From the NCBI RefSeq assembly GCF_965216415.1, contig NZ_CBDCFU010000002.1: a stretch of DNA of 64,000 nucleotides, one strand, 5' to 3'. The position numbers were made by a program, and so were the translations under genes. The notes beneath the pieces are model-generated. The model searched no databases. It saw only the letters and a program-made list of their open reading frames with translations, and was not told the DNA's origin. Of this stretch, positions 52,571 to 61,591 are shown piece after piece (position 1 is the stretch's first letter; the number at the start of each line of letters is the position of its first letter). This DNA comes from Marivita sp003149565. GTDB taxonomy: Bacteria > Pseudomonadota > Alphaproteobacteria > Rhodobacterales > Rhodobacteraceae.

Positions 52571-54084
52571 CAGTGCCCGCCTCCCAGTGAGCCGCGAACG
52601 AAGTCGGCGAGAGCCTCCACTCCTCGAGCGAGTGCCGGGCCAGAGGCATCAAGTGCGACCGCCGTCACACTCGTTCGTTCAAGCTCCGCGCGGTAAGCCT
52701 GAGGTCTCTCATGAGCGGGCGTAATGACGACACCCTGTCGCAGAAGATCAGAGGACGCGGCGCGGTCGACCTGCGCGAGGCTCTTGACCGCCTCCTGTGC
52801 TGCTTGATCAAGATTCAGCCGTTCCATCGTGTGCGGTACCCAGACAGCAATGCGTCTAGGGAGATCGCAACCGGTGATTGGACTGACCTTGAGCGAGATA
52901 TGCGCTCGGGCAAGCGTAAGGGCGACGGCCGGCCTTTCCGGACGTGCAAGAACCTCGACAACGGAGTCCATAGACTTCAGCCAAAAAACAGCCAATGGGC
53001 GATCCTGCTCGAAGAGACGGCCAGTCACTGCCTCGGTACGCCAGGCGATCGGCGACTGGGCAATCAATTCGGCATCCTCCATCCCCTCGATTGCAAGCAC
53101 CAGGGCAAGCGTGGCGAAATCCGACCAAGTCTCGGCTTGCCACGCCCAGAGGTCGTCGAGAATGCGTTCGCGCTTCAGCAAGCGTTCCCAGGCTAGGCGA
53201 ACCTCTCGGTAGGACCGATCCTGCATGAGCACATAATTTGGAGACACGCCCGCGGAAGCGCGACCTATACCAAGATCTTTGAGTTCCCGAGCGAGGACAC
53301 GACACCTCTTCGAAAAGGCGAGTACGAGGGCATAGCGCTTCGAATCCCCTGCCTGGCGATGTTCCCTCATCCACTCGCGCGCTACCTCACTGGCGAGCTG
53401 GACATAGCTGCGGAGGACGCGGTTCTCCAGCGTGTCGAAGTTCTCCCGCCGGACGATGGCTTGCACCCGCTGCTCCGGACCAGCCCGCTCCCTGTTGTTG
53501 CGACCAGGCTGGCGACTCAACCAGAGCATGGAGGCTCGATCCATCTCCTGCACTCGGTCGAGTGGGACCCGTTCACGGGTCCGTCTAAGAACCCGGCGAA
53601 GCCGTTTCTCAAGGTCCGCGAGAATTGTTCCCATCTCGCTTGCCTGACGGACGATCTCCGCCATTCTGGGATCTTCTTCCTGTTCTGCACGACGCCATGC
53701 TGCACGAAGCCGCGCCCAGACATTAATAGGATCGTCGAGCGCTTCTTCCAACTCCTGAACGCGTGCGAGAACCTCGTTCATCCGGCGCTGCTGTTCGAGA
53801 GCGCTTTTCTCCGCGTCCGATGTGGGCTCATGCCCGGTCCTCTGGCGGGCTGGAAAGCCTTGGCGCGGTGGAGCTGAACCGTCTGCCCGGACGGGATAGG
53901 GGTGGAGCAACAATGTGCGCGTCTCGCCGCGGACAACGCCGGTCATAAGCGCGCTTGACGCCTCTCGCCCTCGCCAGTCGGCGCCGATCTCGCTCAGCAG
54001 GCAGTCCGTCGGGCCGAAAACTTCGGTTCCGGAAGTCAACTGCCATGGACGTGAGAGGCGGTTCACCTCGTTACGCCCAGCCAT
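52570..54084 (-). CDS. DUF2357-like protein (McrC-type partner)
   Basis: 504 aa. The segment VRRENFDTLENRVLRSYVQLA near residue 210 is the signature of DUF2357 proteins, which accompany McrB-like ATPases and usually end in a PD-(D/E)xK nuclease. Here the C-terminal third (VFWLKSMDSVVEVLARPE ... AVWVPHTMERLNLDQ) shows no Asp/Glu-x-Lys pair, so the nuclease may be inactive or replaced. A long helical N-terminal half with RMNEVLARVQELEEALDDP is present. Overlaps the ATPase gene by 22 bases. Confidence 0.68.
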   Translation of the reverse strand: MAGRNEVNRLSRPWQLTSGTEVFGPTDCLLSEIGADWRGREASSALMTGVVRGETRTLLLHPYPVRADGSAPPRQGFPARQRTGHEPTSDAEKSALEQQRRMNEVLARVQELEEALDDPINVWARLRAAWRRAEQEEDPRMAEIVRQASEMGTILADLEKRLRRVLRRTRERVPLDRVQEMDRASMLWLSRQPGRNNRERAGPEQRVQAIVRRENFDTLENRVLRSYVQLASEVAREWMREHRQAGDSKRYALVLAFSKRCRVLARELKDLGIGRASAGVSPNYVLMQDRSYREVRLAWERLLKRERILDDLWAWQAETWSDFATLALVLAIEGMEDAELIAQSPIAWRTEAVTGRLFEQDRPLAVFWLKSMDSVVEVLARPERPAVALTLARAHISLKVSPITGCDLPRRIAVWVPHTMERLNLDQAAQEAVKSLAQVDRAASSDLLRQGVVITPAHERPQAYRAELERTSVTAVALDASGPALARGVEALADFVRGSLGGGH

Positions 54085-56069
54085 ACGAACTGTCCCGTAG
54101 TTTCGGCCTGCTCTTCGCTCGTCTTGATCGCCTGCGAGAGCGTGTCGTCGCCTAGGCTTTCGGCGAATTCACGCAGCCGTGCAAACTCGCCCCGCTTCTC
54201 GTCGACCTCGACGCCCCGCAGCTTCGGGAGAAGGCGCATTTCGATCTGGTCGGCAAGGGCAGTCCGCACCCTGTCCCCCACGCCCTCGGCATCGGGGTAG
54301 AGCGCGACGTACGAGGCGATGGCACGAGCCAAACGGTGGCCGAAGGGCTTGCCGAAATCCTTCATGATTGTCGACATCCGCTCGACCTCCTCCTCGACGA
54401 GGCCGCGGTCCCGCGCGAGAAGGTCTCGACTGCACCAGCCATCCCAGCGGCTGCGGCTCAGCATCCTTGGCGCCTCGGGCTCTGCCACTGCGTTCGCTGC
54501 GACCAATTTCCGTGGCGCGGCAAACCGAATGAGATTTGCTCGATCGACCACCTTATCCGAAAGCGATTGAGTGCTTTCGTCCTCGTTCATCGTGCCCGCA
54601 AAGAGCACGTTGTAACCAGGGAAGATGCGCGGCGGTTGTTTGAGGTTCGGGATCTCCAGTTCGAGTTCGGCGTCCTTTCTGAGACCGTCGTCGCCAACCT
54701 GCGTTCGCGCGGGACGCGCCTCCAGACGGCTTAGAAAATCGGAGAAGTAATACTCGACCCTCGCAAGGTTCATCTCGTCGAGGAGGATCAACAACATCCT
54801 GTCATCAAGCGCCTGGTCGTTGTTCTGCGTGTCGAGCGCATAGAGCGCCCGCGCCATGTCGGTGGGTCGGAAGCGGCCTTCGATATAATTATAGAAGCCC
54901 ATGAGATCCTGCGGGCTGTCCCAGCGCGGCTGCACTGGAATCTGAAGGAACCCAATGCCCATGCCCAAGGCATACTGCCGGGGAAGCTGCGACTTCCCGG
55001 TGCCGGATATGCCGGCGAGTACCGCCATCTGCGACGATTCGTTCGCCTTCATGGCCGTGTGGAAGGCGAGCAGAGTGCGTGTGTGGTATTCGAGGCCAAG
55101 TGCCACAAACCGGCGCGACACGCCTTTCAAGGCGTCGGTCTCATTCATCTGATCAGCCGCAGCCCAGTCCTCCATGACGCGCAGGACGACCGGCGTCGAT
55201 TTCAGTTCTTCGAGCGGATCGCGTTCTGGAGGCGCGCCGTCGGTCGTGTCGATCATGGTTCGGCCTTCGGCTTTCGCAATTTCACGCTCCAGGACGGCTT
55301 TTCGCGCTTCCATTGCGGGCAATTCTTCCGACAACTGCTGTTGTTTTGCGCGCGCCGCGGCGATCTCTGCGCCGAGGTCGGTCCGGTCATTCTGAAGTTC
55401 GGCCATATGGCGGTTAAACTCGGCAGCCTCAGCCTTCAACGCTTCGAGGCCCTCCTCCTTCGCCAGTACCGCCCCCTCAAGCCTTGCAATCTCTTTCTCG
55501 AGCTCGGTCTCCCTTCCGCGCAATCGTTCGATGCGAGCCTCGGCCTCTTCGAGACGCTGGACCTCGTCACGCAGGGCCTCCCGCCTTGCCTTGAGATCCG
55601 ATACCTCGGTTTCCATTGCGTCAATGCGAGACATCAGTTCCTCAGCGCGGTCGAGTCTTTCGGATATTGCATCGAGCTCCGCTCGGCTGCTGGCTAAATC
55701 GGCCTCTGTGGACAGCTTCTCGGACAGCGCTTCGTCAAGGCTTTGGCGCACTTCTCGGACTTCTGCGCGCCGCTCCTCGAGCTGATTCCATTCGGCGAGC
55801 AGTTCGTCGCGACGGCGTTGCATCTCCTCCACATCGGCGGAGACCTGCGCGAGATTGCCAAGGGCTTCCCGGCGCTTGGTGATGTCTTCGTCGATTTCGT
55901 GGAGCAGCTCACGGCGCTCACTGATCCGAGCGTTGACAGCTCTCTCTTCCTCCAGGGGGCCGGCAAGCGAGACGGCATGGTCGTGGCGCGCCGCGAGGGC
56001 GAACTGGATGACCGCCAAGAGTGCAACTGCACCCGCAACGGCGAAAAGAATGATGAGATTATCGCTCAT
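54063..56069 (-). CDS. McrB-like AAA+ ATPase with N-terminal membrane anchor and coiled coil
   Basis: 668 aa. One membrane helix (residues ~5-26, LIILFAVAGAVALLAVIQFA), a long coiled coil (~40-270, rich in Glu, Arg, Leu), then an AAA+ domain: Walker A GISGTGKS (353-360), Walker B LLILLDEMNLARVEYY (~426-441), and FAGTMNEDESTQSLSDKV (~490-507), the sensor region typical of McrB-type ATPases. GTPase versus ATPase preference cannot be read. Membrane tethering is unusual for McrB relatives. Four-base overlap with the next upstream gene. Confidence 0.82.
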   Translation of the reverse strand: MSDNLIILFAVAGAVALLAVIQFALAARHDHAVSLAGPLEEERAVNARISERRELLHEIDEDITKRREALGNLAQVSADVEEMQRRRDELLAEWNQLEERRAEVREVRQSLDEALSEKLSTEADLASSRAELDAISERLDRAEELMSRIDAMETEVSDLKARREALRDEVQRLEEAEARIERLRGRETELEKEIARLEGAVLAKEEGLEALKAEAAEFNRHMAELQNDRTDLGAEIAAARAKQQQLSEELPAMEARKAVLEREIAKAEGRTMIDTTDGAPPERDPLEELKSTPVVLRVMEDWAAADQMNETDALKGVSRRFVALGLEYHTRTLLAFHTAMKANESSQMAVLAGISGTGKSQLPRQYALGMGIGFLQIPVQPRWDSPQDLMGFYNYIEGRFRPTDMARALYALDTQNNDQALDDRMLLILLDEMNLARVEYYFSDFLSRLEARPARTQVGDDGLRKDAELELEIPNLKQPPRIFPGYNVLFAGTMNEDESTQSLSDKVVDRANLIRFAAPRKLVAANAVAEPEAPRMLSRSRWDGWCSRDLLARDRGLVEEEVERMSTIMKDFGKPFGHRLARAIASYVALYPDAEGVGDRVRTALADQIEMRLLPKLRGVEVDEKRGEFARLREFAESLGDDTLSQAIKTSEEQAETTGQFVWLGVTR

Positions 56070-57664
56070 TGGTCGATCTCCACATCGGCTTTTTCGTCGC
56101 CAACGGCGCCACCGGTCACCTCGGAGTCTCCAACCTCAGCTGGCGGAGATATCGGAGCCTCGGAAAACTCAGCAATTCTTTGTTCAAGCCTCCGGACTTC
56201 GCCTTTTCGGTCCTCGACCATCGCTGTGAGTTGGCCAAGTTGCCCGTTGACCCGAGCAAGCTCGTTCCGAACGGCCTCTAGCTCGCGCTCGAGTTGCTCT
56301 CGTTCCGCGTCAAGCCGGCTTCGGCGCTCTACCCACTCATTTTCCGCTCTAATGAGTGCGGCTTCCTGGACCTCAAGTTCGGTCAGGTTTTTTTCCAACT
56401 TTCCGAGCGCCTCGGTCTGTCGCTCATCAAGACGAGAGATTTCATCGCGAAGACCTTGGGCACGTGCGGCTTCGCTTGAGATGGACTGCCTGAGTCCATC
56501 CCGATTACTCCGCAGTTCGGCTGTCTCTACGACGAGGTCTGCGCGGCTTTTCTCGAGTTGCGCGATTTCGGCCTCAAGCGCGGTGCGCGTGTCTTCGGCC
56601 TCTCGGACCCGTGCCAAGGTGGCTTGGGCGACGACCCGCTCGGCGGCCAGTGCCTCGGCGTCCGATATTGCTGCATCCAAATCTGCCCGTGCCTCGGCGA
56701 GCTCGGAGTTCAGGCGCTCCAGCTCGTCTGTTGCCACGGCATGACGAGCCTCTGCGTCGTCGGCGGCGCTTCCAGCCCGTTCTGCGGCAGCTCGAGCCAT
56801 CTCCTGCCGCTTCTCCGCAGTGATCGCGGCCTGAAGCGCGGCGTCCCGGCGTCCTCGGGCATCTGCGAGCTCCTCTTGTGCAACGTTCTGGCCGAGTTTC
56901 AGCTCTTCGAGCCTCGCTTCGGCCACAGCAATGGCTGGCTCGATTTCGGTCAAACGAGCCTCTGCGGAGCTGGCTCGGCTCTCGAGGGATGGAACAGACC
57001 TGAGGAGCTTCTCCTCGCGTTCCGCCAGTTCCGATACCCGATCCGCGAGACGATCCGCTTCTCGGGCATCTGCCTCGAGAGTCCTGACCTCATCTGCAAG
57101 CCGTTCCCGATCACGCTGGAGGCCAGAGACCTCCGGTTCAAGATCAGTTCGTGCAGACCGGAGAGAGGTCACCTCGGTTCTGCTGGCGTCGAGGGCCGCT
57201 CTCACGTCAGCCAGTTCCTCCTCACTTTCGGTGATCTGCTGCCGGAGGTTGTCGAGCCGTTCTGCTGCGGCCTTTGCCTCTGAGATTGACGCCTGAGCGT
57301 CTTCCTGTCGCTGTGCAAGACGATCCAAGACATCCTGTGCGTCAGAGACACGGGTTTCGGCACGTTGCTGGGCCGCCAGCACCGCCTCGCGCTCCGCGTT
57401 CGCTTCGGCGATCTGAGTCCGCAAGATCTCGGCTTGGCCTTGAAGCTCGGCGATTTCTGTCCTCAACCCATCGCGGTCGGTCCGTGCTGTCTCGCGCTGC
57501 GCGGCAAAATATTCGACATCCTCCGCAATCTTGCCGTAGCGACGATCGAGATCGTCGACCTGCCAAATCACAAAGGTCAGTCCACCAAAAATCAACGCGG
57601 TCAGAATTCCGGCCAGGAAACTGTATCTCCGCGACCTACGCGAGGTCTCGTTCGACGAGGTCAA
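56066..57664 (-). CDS. Membrane-anchored long coiled-coil protein
   Basis: 532 aa with a TTG start at 57,664 preceded by GGAGG six bases upstream; a TTG at 57,688 is the longer alternative. A basic N terminus (SSNETSRRSRRYS) and one helix (FLAGILTALIFGGLTFVIWQ, ~14-34), then about 450 residues of uninterrupted coiled coil (heptads of Ala, Glu, Arg, Leu), ending with an acidic tail. No enzyme motif. It parallels the coiled coil of the ATPase, so a membrane-bound rod or co-assembly is likely. Overlaps the helicase gene by 29 bases. Confidence 0.75.
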   Translation of the reverse strand: MTSSNETSRRSRRYSFLAGILTALIFGGLTFVIWQVDDLDRRYGKIAEDVEYFAAQRETARTDRDGLRTEIAELQGQAEILRTQIAEANAEREAVLAAQQRAETRVSDAQDVLDRLAQRQEDAQASISEAKAAAERLDNLRQQITESEEELADVRAALDASRTEVTSLRSARTDLEPEVSGLQRDRERLADEVRTLEADAREADRLADRVSELAEREEKLLRSVPSLESRASSAEARLTEIEPAIAVAEARLEELKLGQNVAQEELADARGRRDAALQAAITAEKRQEMARAAAERAGSAADDAEARHAVATDELERLNSELAEARADLDAAISDAEALAAERVVAQATLARVREAEDTRTALEAEIAQLEKSRADLVVETAELRSNRDGLRQSISSEAARAQGLRDEISRLDERQTEALGKLEKNLTELEVQEAALIRAENEWVERRSRLDAEREQLERELEAVRNELARVNGQLGQLTAMVEDRKGEVRRLEQRIAEFSEAPISPPAEVGDSEVTGGAVGDEKADVEIDQ

Positions 57665-60600
57665 GGCACCCCTCCATGTCAGTTGCAAGTTCGTCCACCC
57701 AGAACCGGCGGACTCGCCAGCCGAGCGATTTCATTTGATGGTCGCGCCAGTGGTCTGATAGCTTGCGCCGACCATCGATGTCTTGGTGCCAGCGCCGACC
57801 GTCAACTTCGAGATCGAGCTTCACTTCGCTTCCGCCGAAGAGGGCAAAGTCCAACCTACGGCCCGCGATCTCATATTGGGGCACAGGCTCGAGCCCGCGA
57901 TCCTTCAGGGCGTAATAGACCCGGCGTTCCCATTCGCTGTCGAAAACCCCTTCGCCTGATTTAACTCGAGGTTCTGTGGCATAGGCTGCGAGCCGGGCGA
58001 GCGCGGCGACCTTTCCGGATCTCGCGAAATTCAGGTCCCCGAACACGTGCGCAACAGCGCGCGCACGTGATATCGCGACATTCAGTCTCCGAAGGTCGCG
58101 CTGGACGAACGTGCGTGCACTCTCCGCACTTGATGCGCCGAGGCACGGAGAGAAAAGGATCAGGTCGCGCTCCTGGCCCTGAAAGCGGTCGACCGTCGCG
58201 ACCCGCAGATCCGCGGCTTCGCGAGCAGCCTCCGGGATGCAACGCGCAAGCTCGGCCTCGAGTGCGGCGACCTGTGGGCGGAACGGTGCGATGACGCCAA
58301 CGCTGCCTCGGTAACCTTGTTCGATTAAGAGCTTCTTCAGGTGACGCACGACCGCCGAGACTTCAGCGCGATTCACGTTACCGCTCATTGGCTCGACAGG
58401 AGCAGACACGTCCGTCCAGGCGAGCCCCGGTTTCATCCCTTTCGGAGCCTCTAGGTTCGCCGGATCGTAGGCCGTCCGCAATTTCCCGCCGTAAAACTCC
58501 GTGCTGATGTAGTCGACGATGGGGCCTGCAGAGCGGTATTGCTGGGCCAGCATCACCCTTGGCACGTCCTTTACCCGGACCGCAGCGTCGAAGAGCGACC
58601 GGATGCTTTGAGCCATTCGCGACATGCTGCCGATAGGCAGTCCCTGTGCGACAATGAGGTTGCGGTCCTGTTTGCGGCCAAGACCCGGAATGAAGGCGAG
58701 TTGTCGGTCATCCCCAACGATCACTGCGCGACGTGCTCGCGCGAACAACGGGATGGCCGACGCGATATCGCACTGGCTGGCCTCATCGAAGATTACGAGA
58801 TCGAATAGCCCATCATCCAGGGGAATACGCTTTGGTGTTCCAAGCACCGAAGCGAGCCAGAGCGGACGGTGCCTTATGACGTCCCGCGCGAGTGAGAAAG
58901 GTGCAGCGCTGCTGCCTTGGAGGTCCATCGCGTCTTTTGCATCGACGAGTTCCTGGCGGGCATCTTCACCAAGGGCAATTCGCTGCGCCAATATCGGAGG
59001 CAGTGCTTCGCAGGCGGCGTCGGCTATCTTGTTCGTCAGAGCGACGGGATCACTCTCGTCTTTCGTCGCATCGCGTTCGGATCGCAGGGCTGAAATGTCT
59101 GGTGCGATTACCCGCACCCCACTGTCCTTTGCAACTGCGTCGACTTTCCTGAACAGGCGTAGCAATCGCTGAAAGAATGAGATGGGTTGCTGTCTCGGTT
59201 CGGCGCGATCGGGAGCCACTGGGGGGCGTCTTTCGAGCAGCTCGGCAATTTCGCACTCGAGCTCTGCGCGTCGCTCATGGGCGTCGAGAAGCCGGGCACG
59301 CACCTCTGCAAGCTCTCGGAGAGATGCCCAGTCATCAGCTGTGTCAGAATGTCTGCTGGACGTAGGTTCCGTGACCAGCGAGGCGAGTACCTCTGCGAAA
59401 CCTGTGTCTCGCTCTGTTCGGGGATCTAGAGTGCGAACGACGAAGTTCAGACCCTCGGCTAGGCCGCCGAGGCGCTCCTCTACTGCATCGAGGGCTTGAT
59501 GGTTCTTCGAGGCGACAAGAACACTGCCGCCAGCGGCTATGACCGAGGCCGCCATGGAAACGATGACCTGGCTCTTGCCCGTACCTGGCGGGCCAGCGAC
59601 GACCGAAAGCGGCTGGGTGCAGGCGTTCCTGAGGGCCCTTATCTGTTCCGCATTTAGCGGACCGGTATTGATTGCAGGCACCAAGACCGGGTCTTTTCTG
59701 TGCTCGAGGCCGAGCAACGGAGCAAGTGCCGTTCGCGCAAGCTTCTCATGGGGCCAAGATGCAATGGCGTCGAGGTCGCGGACCGCGCCCGCAGTGAAGC
59801 TCGATTCCGAGGGCAGAAAAAGCGCAACAATGTCGTAAAGACCGGGCACATCGGCCGAAATCTCGCTCAGTAGATTGGTTCCGTTCAACCGCCCGCGGGC
59901 CTGGCTCGCCATAGCTTCCCGAAGGCGTTCAGCGAATTCCTCACTGCTCAGTTCACCACCAGCCGCTATGGCGAAAACGTCCTCGAGTGCTCCGCGTGAC
60001 CAGGACGTGTCCCGGGCCGCGGCATTTAGCCAATCCTGGTTGACCAGAATATCGTCGGCCTCAATGGACAGAATGAGGTGCCCGTCCGAGCGTTGCCATT
60101 GAGCAGACAAAAGCCCTGCTGGCCGAATTGCCGGCGCCCCCGACTTCCTGCCTACAGAAATTGGCCAGCCAATGGCCAGCGACTGATCATCTGCCTCGCG
60201 CCGCACCAGAGCCTGCCTGAAATTCGGCGCGAGGGCATCGAGCGAGATGGAAATTTCGATAACGCGCCCTCTCTCCATCACGATCGGACCTGTCCCAGTT
60301 ACCAGATGCCAGTCCGTTCCATGTCGATCTGGTGCCTGAGTAACCGCGCCGCGCGGGTCTGCTCTAAGTGCACTTCGCCAGTACCGAAGCACTGCTGCGG
60401 GATCCATATCCGCGGCAGTTTCGGTGCCTGGCTCTGGATCGGACTCTGTCCTATCTTGGAAAAAGCGTGCCGGCGCCGCGGTAAGTGTTTCTTGGGGGTC
60501 AGTTACGTGTGGTATGCTTGATCTTGGCGAGCTCTCATACTGGCTGGAAACAGGGCCCCCACGCAGAGGCCGCCAGCGGCCATCGCGATCTCTCCTGACT

Positions 60601-60791
60601 CTTCCTTTGCGGGCGAGGTCCTCCAGCTCCGCCATGACAGCCCGGCGTTTCTCAACGTCGAAATCCACATCCAGAAGAATCATCAATTCTGCCGTCGTTC
60701 TCCCAAGGGGAAATGCCTCAATCGTATTCTTAACAAGTGACATCCAGAAGAATTCCAATAGCCTTAGACAATTGCTGTCAGGATCACTCAT
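57636..60791 (-). CDS. SF1 (UPF1/DNA2-like) helicase with C-terminal Vsr/DUF559-type nuclease
   Basis: 1051 aa, first gene of the operon; ATG at 60,791 follows a TTG alternative at 60,800. N-terminal winged-helix-like segment (TTAELMILLDVDFDVEKRR ... KGRVRRDRDGRW, ~30-75). Helicase motifs: VVAGPPGTGKSQ (~400), LVIFDEASQCDIASAIP (~668), GDDRQLAFIPG (~695), QQYRS (~752), DRFQGQERDLILFSP (~870), NVAISRARAVAHVFGD (~905). C-terminal nuclease: EWERRVYYAL, RRLDFALFGG, LDLEVDGRRWH (~955-1005), the Vsr/DUF559 metal-site pattern. Probably the nucleic-acid-cutting subunit. Confidence 0.86.
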   Translation of the reverse strand: MSDPDSNCLRLLEFFWMSLVKNTIEAFPLGRTTAELMILLDVDFDVEKRRAVMAELEDLARKGRVRRDRDGRWRPLRGGPVSSQYESSPRSSIPHVTDPQETLTAAPARFFQDRTESDPEPGTETAADMDPAAVLRYWRSALRADPRGAVTQAPDRHGTDWHLVTGTGPIVMERGRVIEISISLDALAPNFRQALVRREADDQSLAIGWPISVGRKSGAPAIRPAGLLSAQWQRSDGHLILSIEADDILVNQDWLNAAARDTSWSRGALEDVFAIAAGGELSSEEFAERLREAMASQARGRLNGTNLLSEISADVPGLYDIVALFLPSESSFTAGAVRDLDAIASWPHEKLARTALAPLLGLEHRKDPVLVPAINTGPLNAEQIRALRNACTQPLSVVAGPPGTGKSQVIVSMAASVIAAGGSVLVASKNHQALDAVEERLGGLAEGLNFVVRTLDPRTERDTGFAEVLASLVTEPTSSRHSDTADDWASLRELAEVRARLLDAHERRAELECEIAELLERRPPVAPDRAEPRQQPISFFQRLLRLFRKVDAVAKDSGVRVIAPDISALRSERDATKDESDPVALTNKIADAACEALPPILAQRIALGEDARQELVDAKDAMDLQGSSAAPFSLARDVIRHRPLWLASVLGTPKRIPLDDGLFDLVIFDEASQCDIASAIPLFARARRAVIVGDDRQLAFIPGLGRKQDRNLIVAQGLPIGSMSRMAQSIRSLFDAAVRVKDVPRVMLAQQYRSAGPIVDYISTEFYGGKLRTAYDPANLEAPKGMKPGLAWTDVSAPVEPMSGNVNRAEVSAVVRHLKKLLIEQGYRGSVGVIAPFRPQVAALEAELARCIPEAAREAADLRVATVDRFQGQERDLILFSPCLGASSAESARTFVQRDLRRLNVAISRARAVAHVFGDLNFARSGKVAALARLAAYATEPRVKSGEGVFDSEWERRVYYALKDRGLEPVPQYEIAGRRLDFALFGGSEVKLDLEVDGRRWHQDIDGRRKLSDHWRDHQMKSLGWRVRRFWVDELATDMEGCLDLVERDLA

Positions 60792-60792
60792 G

Positions 60793-60829
60793 GTTTGCAA
60801 CTACCCAAGAAGTTGTTGCAAACATTTGC
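60793..60829. promoter_or_regulatory. Operator-like inverted repeat at the start of the five-gene operon
   Basis: GTTTGCAAC (60,793-60,801) and GTTGCAAAC (60,815-60,823) form a perfect 9-bp inverted repeat with 13-base spacing. The right arm continues into GCAAA-CA-TTTGC (60,818-60,829). It abuts the helicase start codon and lies between that operon and the divergent HTH gene, where a repressor would act on the operon. Confidence 0.6.
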
Positions 60830-60871
60830 TCACGAGAAACCGACACGGACCCACCCGTCGCCTTCTACCAT

Positions 60872-60952
60872 CTGCATCTAAGCGCTGAGAGCCCTCAGCA
60901 CCCAACAAAACAGGATGCAGAATATGAGACCCGCAACGTCCCCAACGACAAA
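60872..60952 (+). repeat. Direct repeat copy B: leader and start of the HTH gene
   Basis: CTGCATCTAAGCGCTGAGAG and the following CCTCAGCA...CAGGATGCAGAATATGAGACC match copy A at 50,047. Shared parts include CGCTGAGAG, an AGGAT ribosome-binding region and Ser-Pro-Thr-Thr codons. Copy A and copy B are 10.8 kb apart and in the same orientation. Confidence 0.75.
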
Positions 60953-61331
60953 CTTCCTTCGCGACGCGATTCAGAACAGTGACAAGACACAACGCGAGAT
61001 CGCCAAAGCTGCCGGCTTTGCTCACCCCAACGCCCTGTCGATGATGAAGACTGGCGAAACCAAGGTACCGATCAGCCGCATTCCAGCGCTATCGGCGGTT
61101 TTGGATGTTGACACCCGCAGGTTTCTGCAAATCGCACTGCGCGAATACCACCCGGAAATCTGGATGACTCTCGACGAGTTCATGCGGCCAAACCTGTCAC
61201 AGATGGAAGAGGACATTCTGGAAACATACCACCTCGCTTTGGTGGACTATGACATCCCGTGGACCGACGAGCTTAAGCGCACGCTGATCTCAGTCTTCGA
61301 GCTTGCTGCTAACAAGTCTGAGGAGATTTAA
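60924..61331 (+). CDS. HTH-type transcriptional regulator
   Basis: 135 aa. A helix-turn-helix of Xre/Cro type near residue 15-65: DKTQREIAKAAGFAHPNALSMM then GETKVPISRIPALSAVLDVD. The start at 60,924 is preferred over 60,915 because only this ATG is kept in repeat copy A. Divergent from the five-gene operon with an inverted repeat between them, so it is a candidate repressor of that system; it could also control other island genes. Confidence 0.8.
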   Translation: MRPATSPTTNFLRDAIQNSDKTQREIAKAAGFAHPNALSMMKTGETKVPISRIPALSAVLDVDTRRFLQIALREYHPEIWMTLDEFMRPNLSQMEEDILETYHLALVDYDIPWTDELKRTLISVFELAANKSEEI

Positions 61332-61350
61332 GCGTTCCGAACATGATACG

Positions 61351-61376
61351 GTCGGGTAGGCCACCCTGCCCGACCA
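61351..61376 (+). terminator. Hairpin after the HTH gene
   Basis: GGTCGGGTAGG-CCAC-CCTGCCCGACC, 11-bp stem with one G-T pair, 20 bases after the stop; followed by ATCAATCC, not a U-tract. Confidence 0.55.
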
Positions 61377-61591
61377 TCAATCCTCTCTACAAGGATGAGC
61401 TTTCTCCAAGGATGGCGTTCTTCAGTGTCGCGGGCACTTAAGAACGCCCCGCACAAAGCGCCTGTCCCACCTAAGGGTTCCTGCAACCACGCGTCCATGG
61501 CGTCGTGGGCATATAGGCAAGGACCCAGCCTTTCCCGATCAGCTATTACCGTGTTTCGCATACAAACCGCGCGCTCAGGAGCTTGAGGTAC

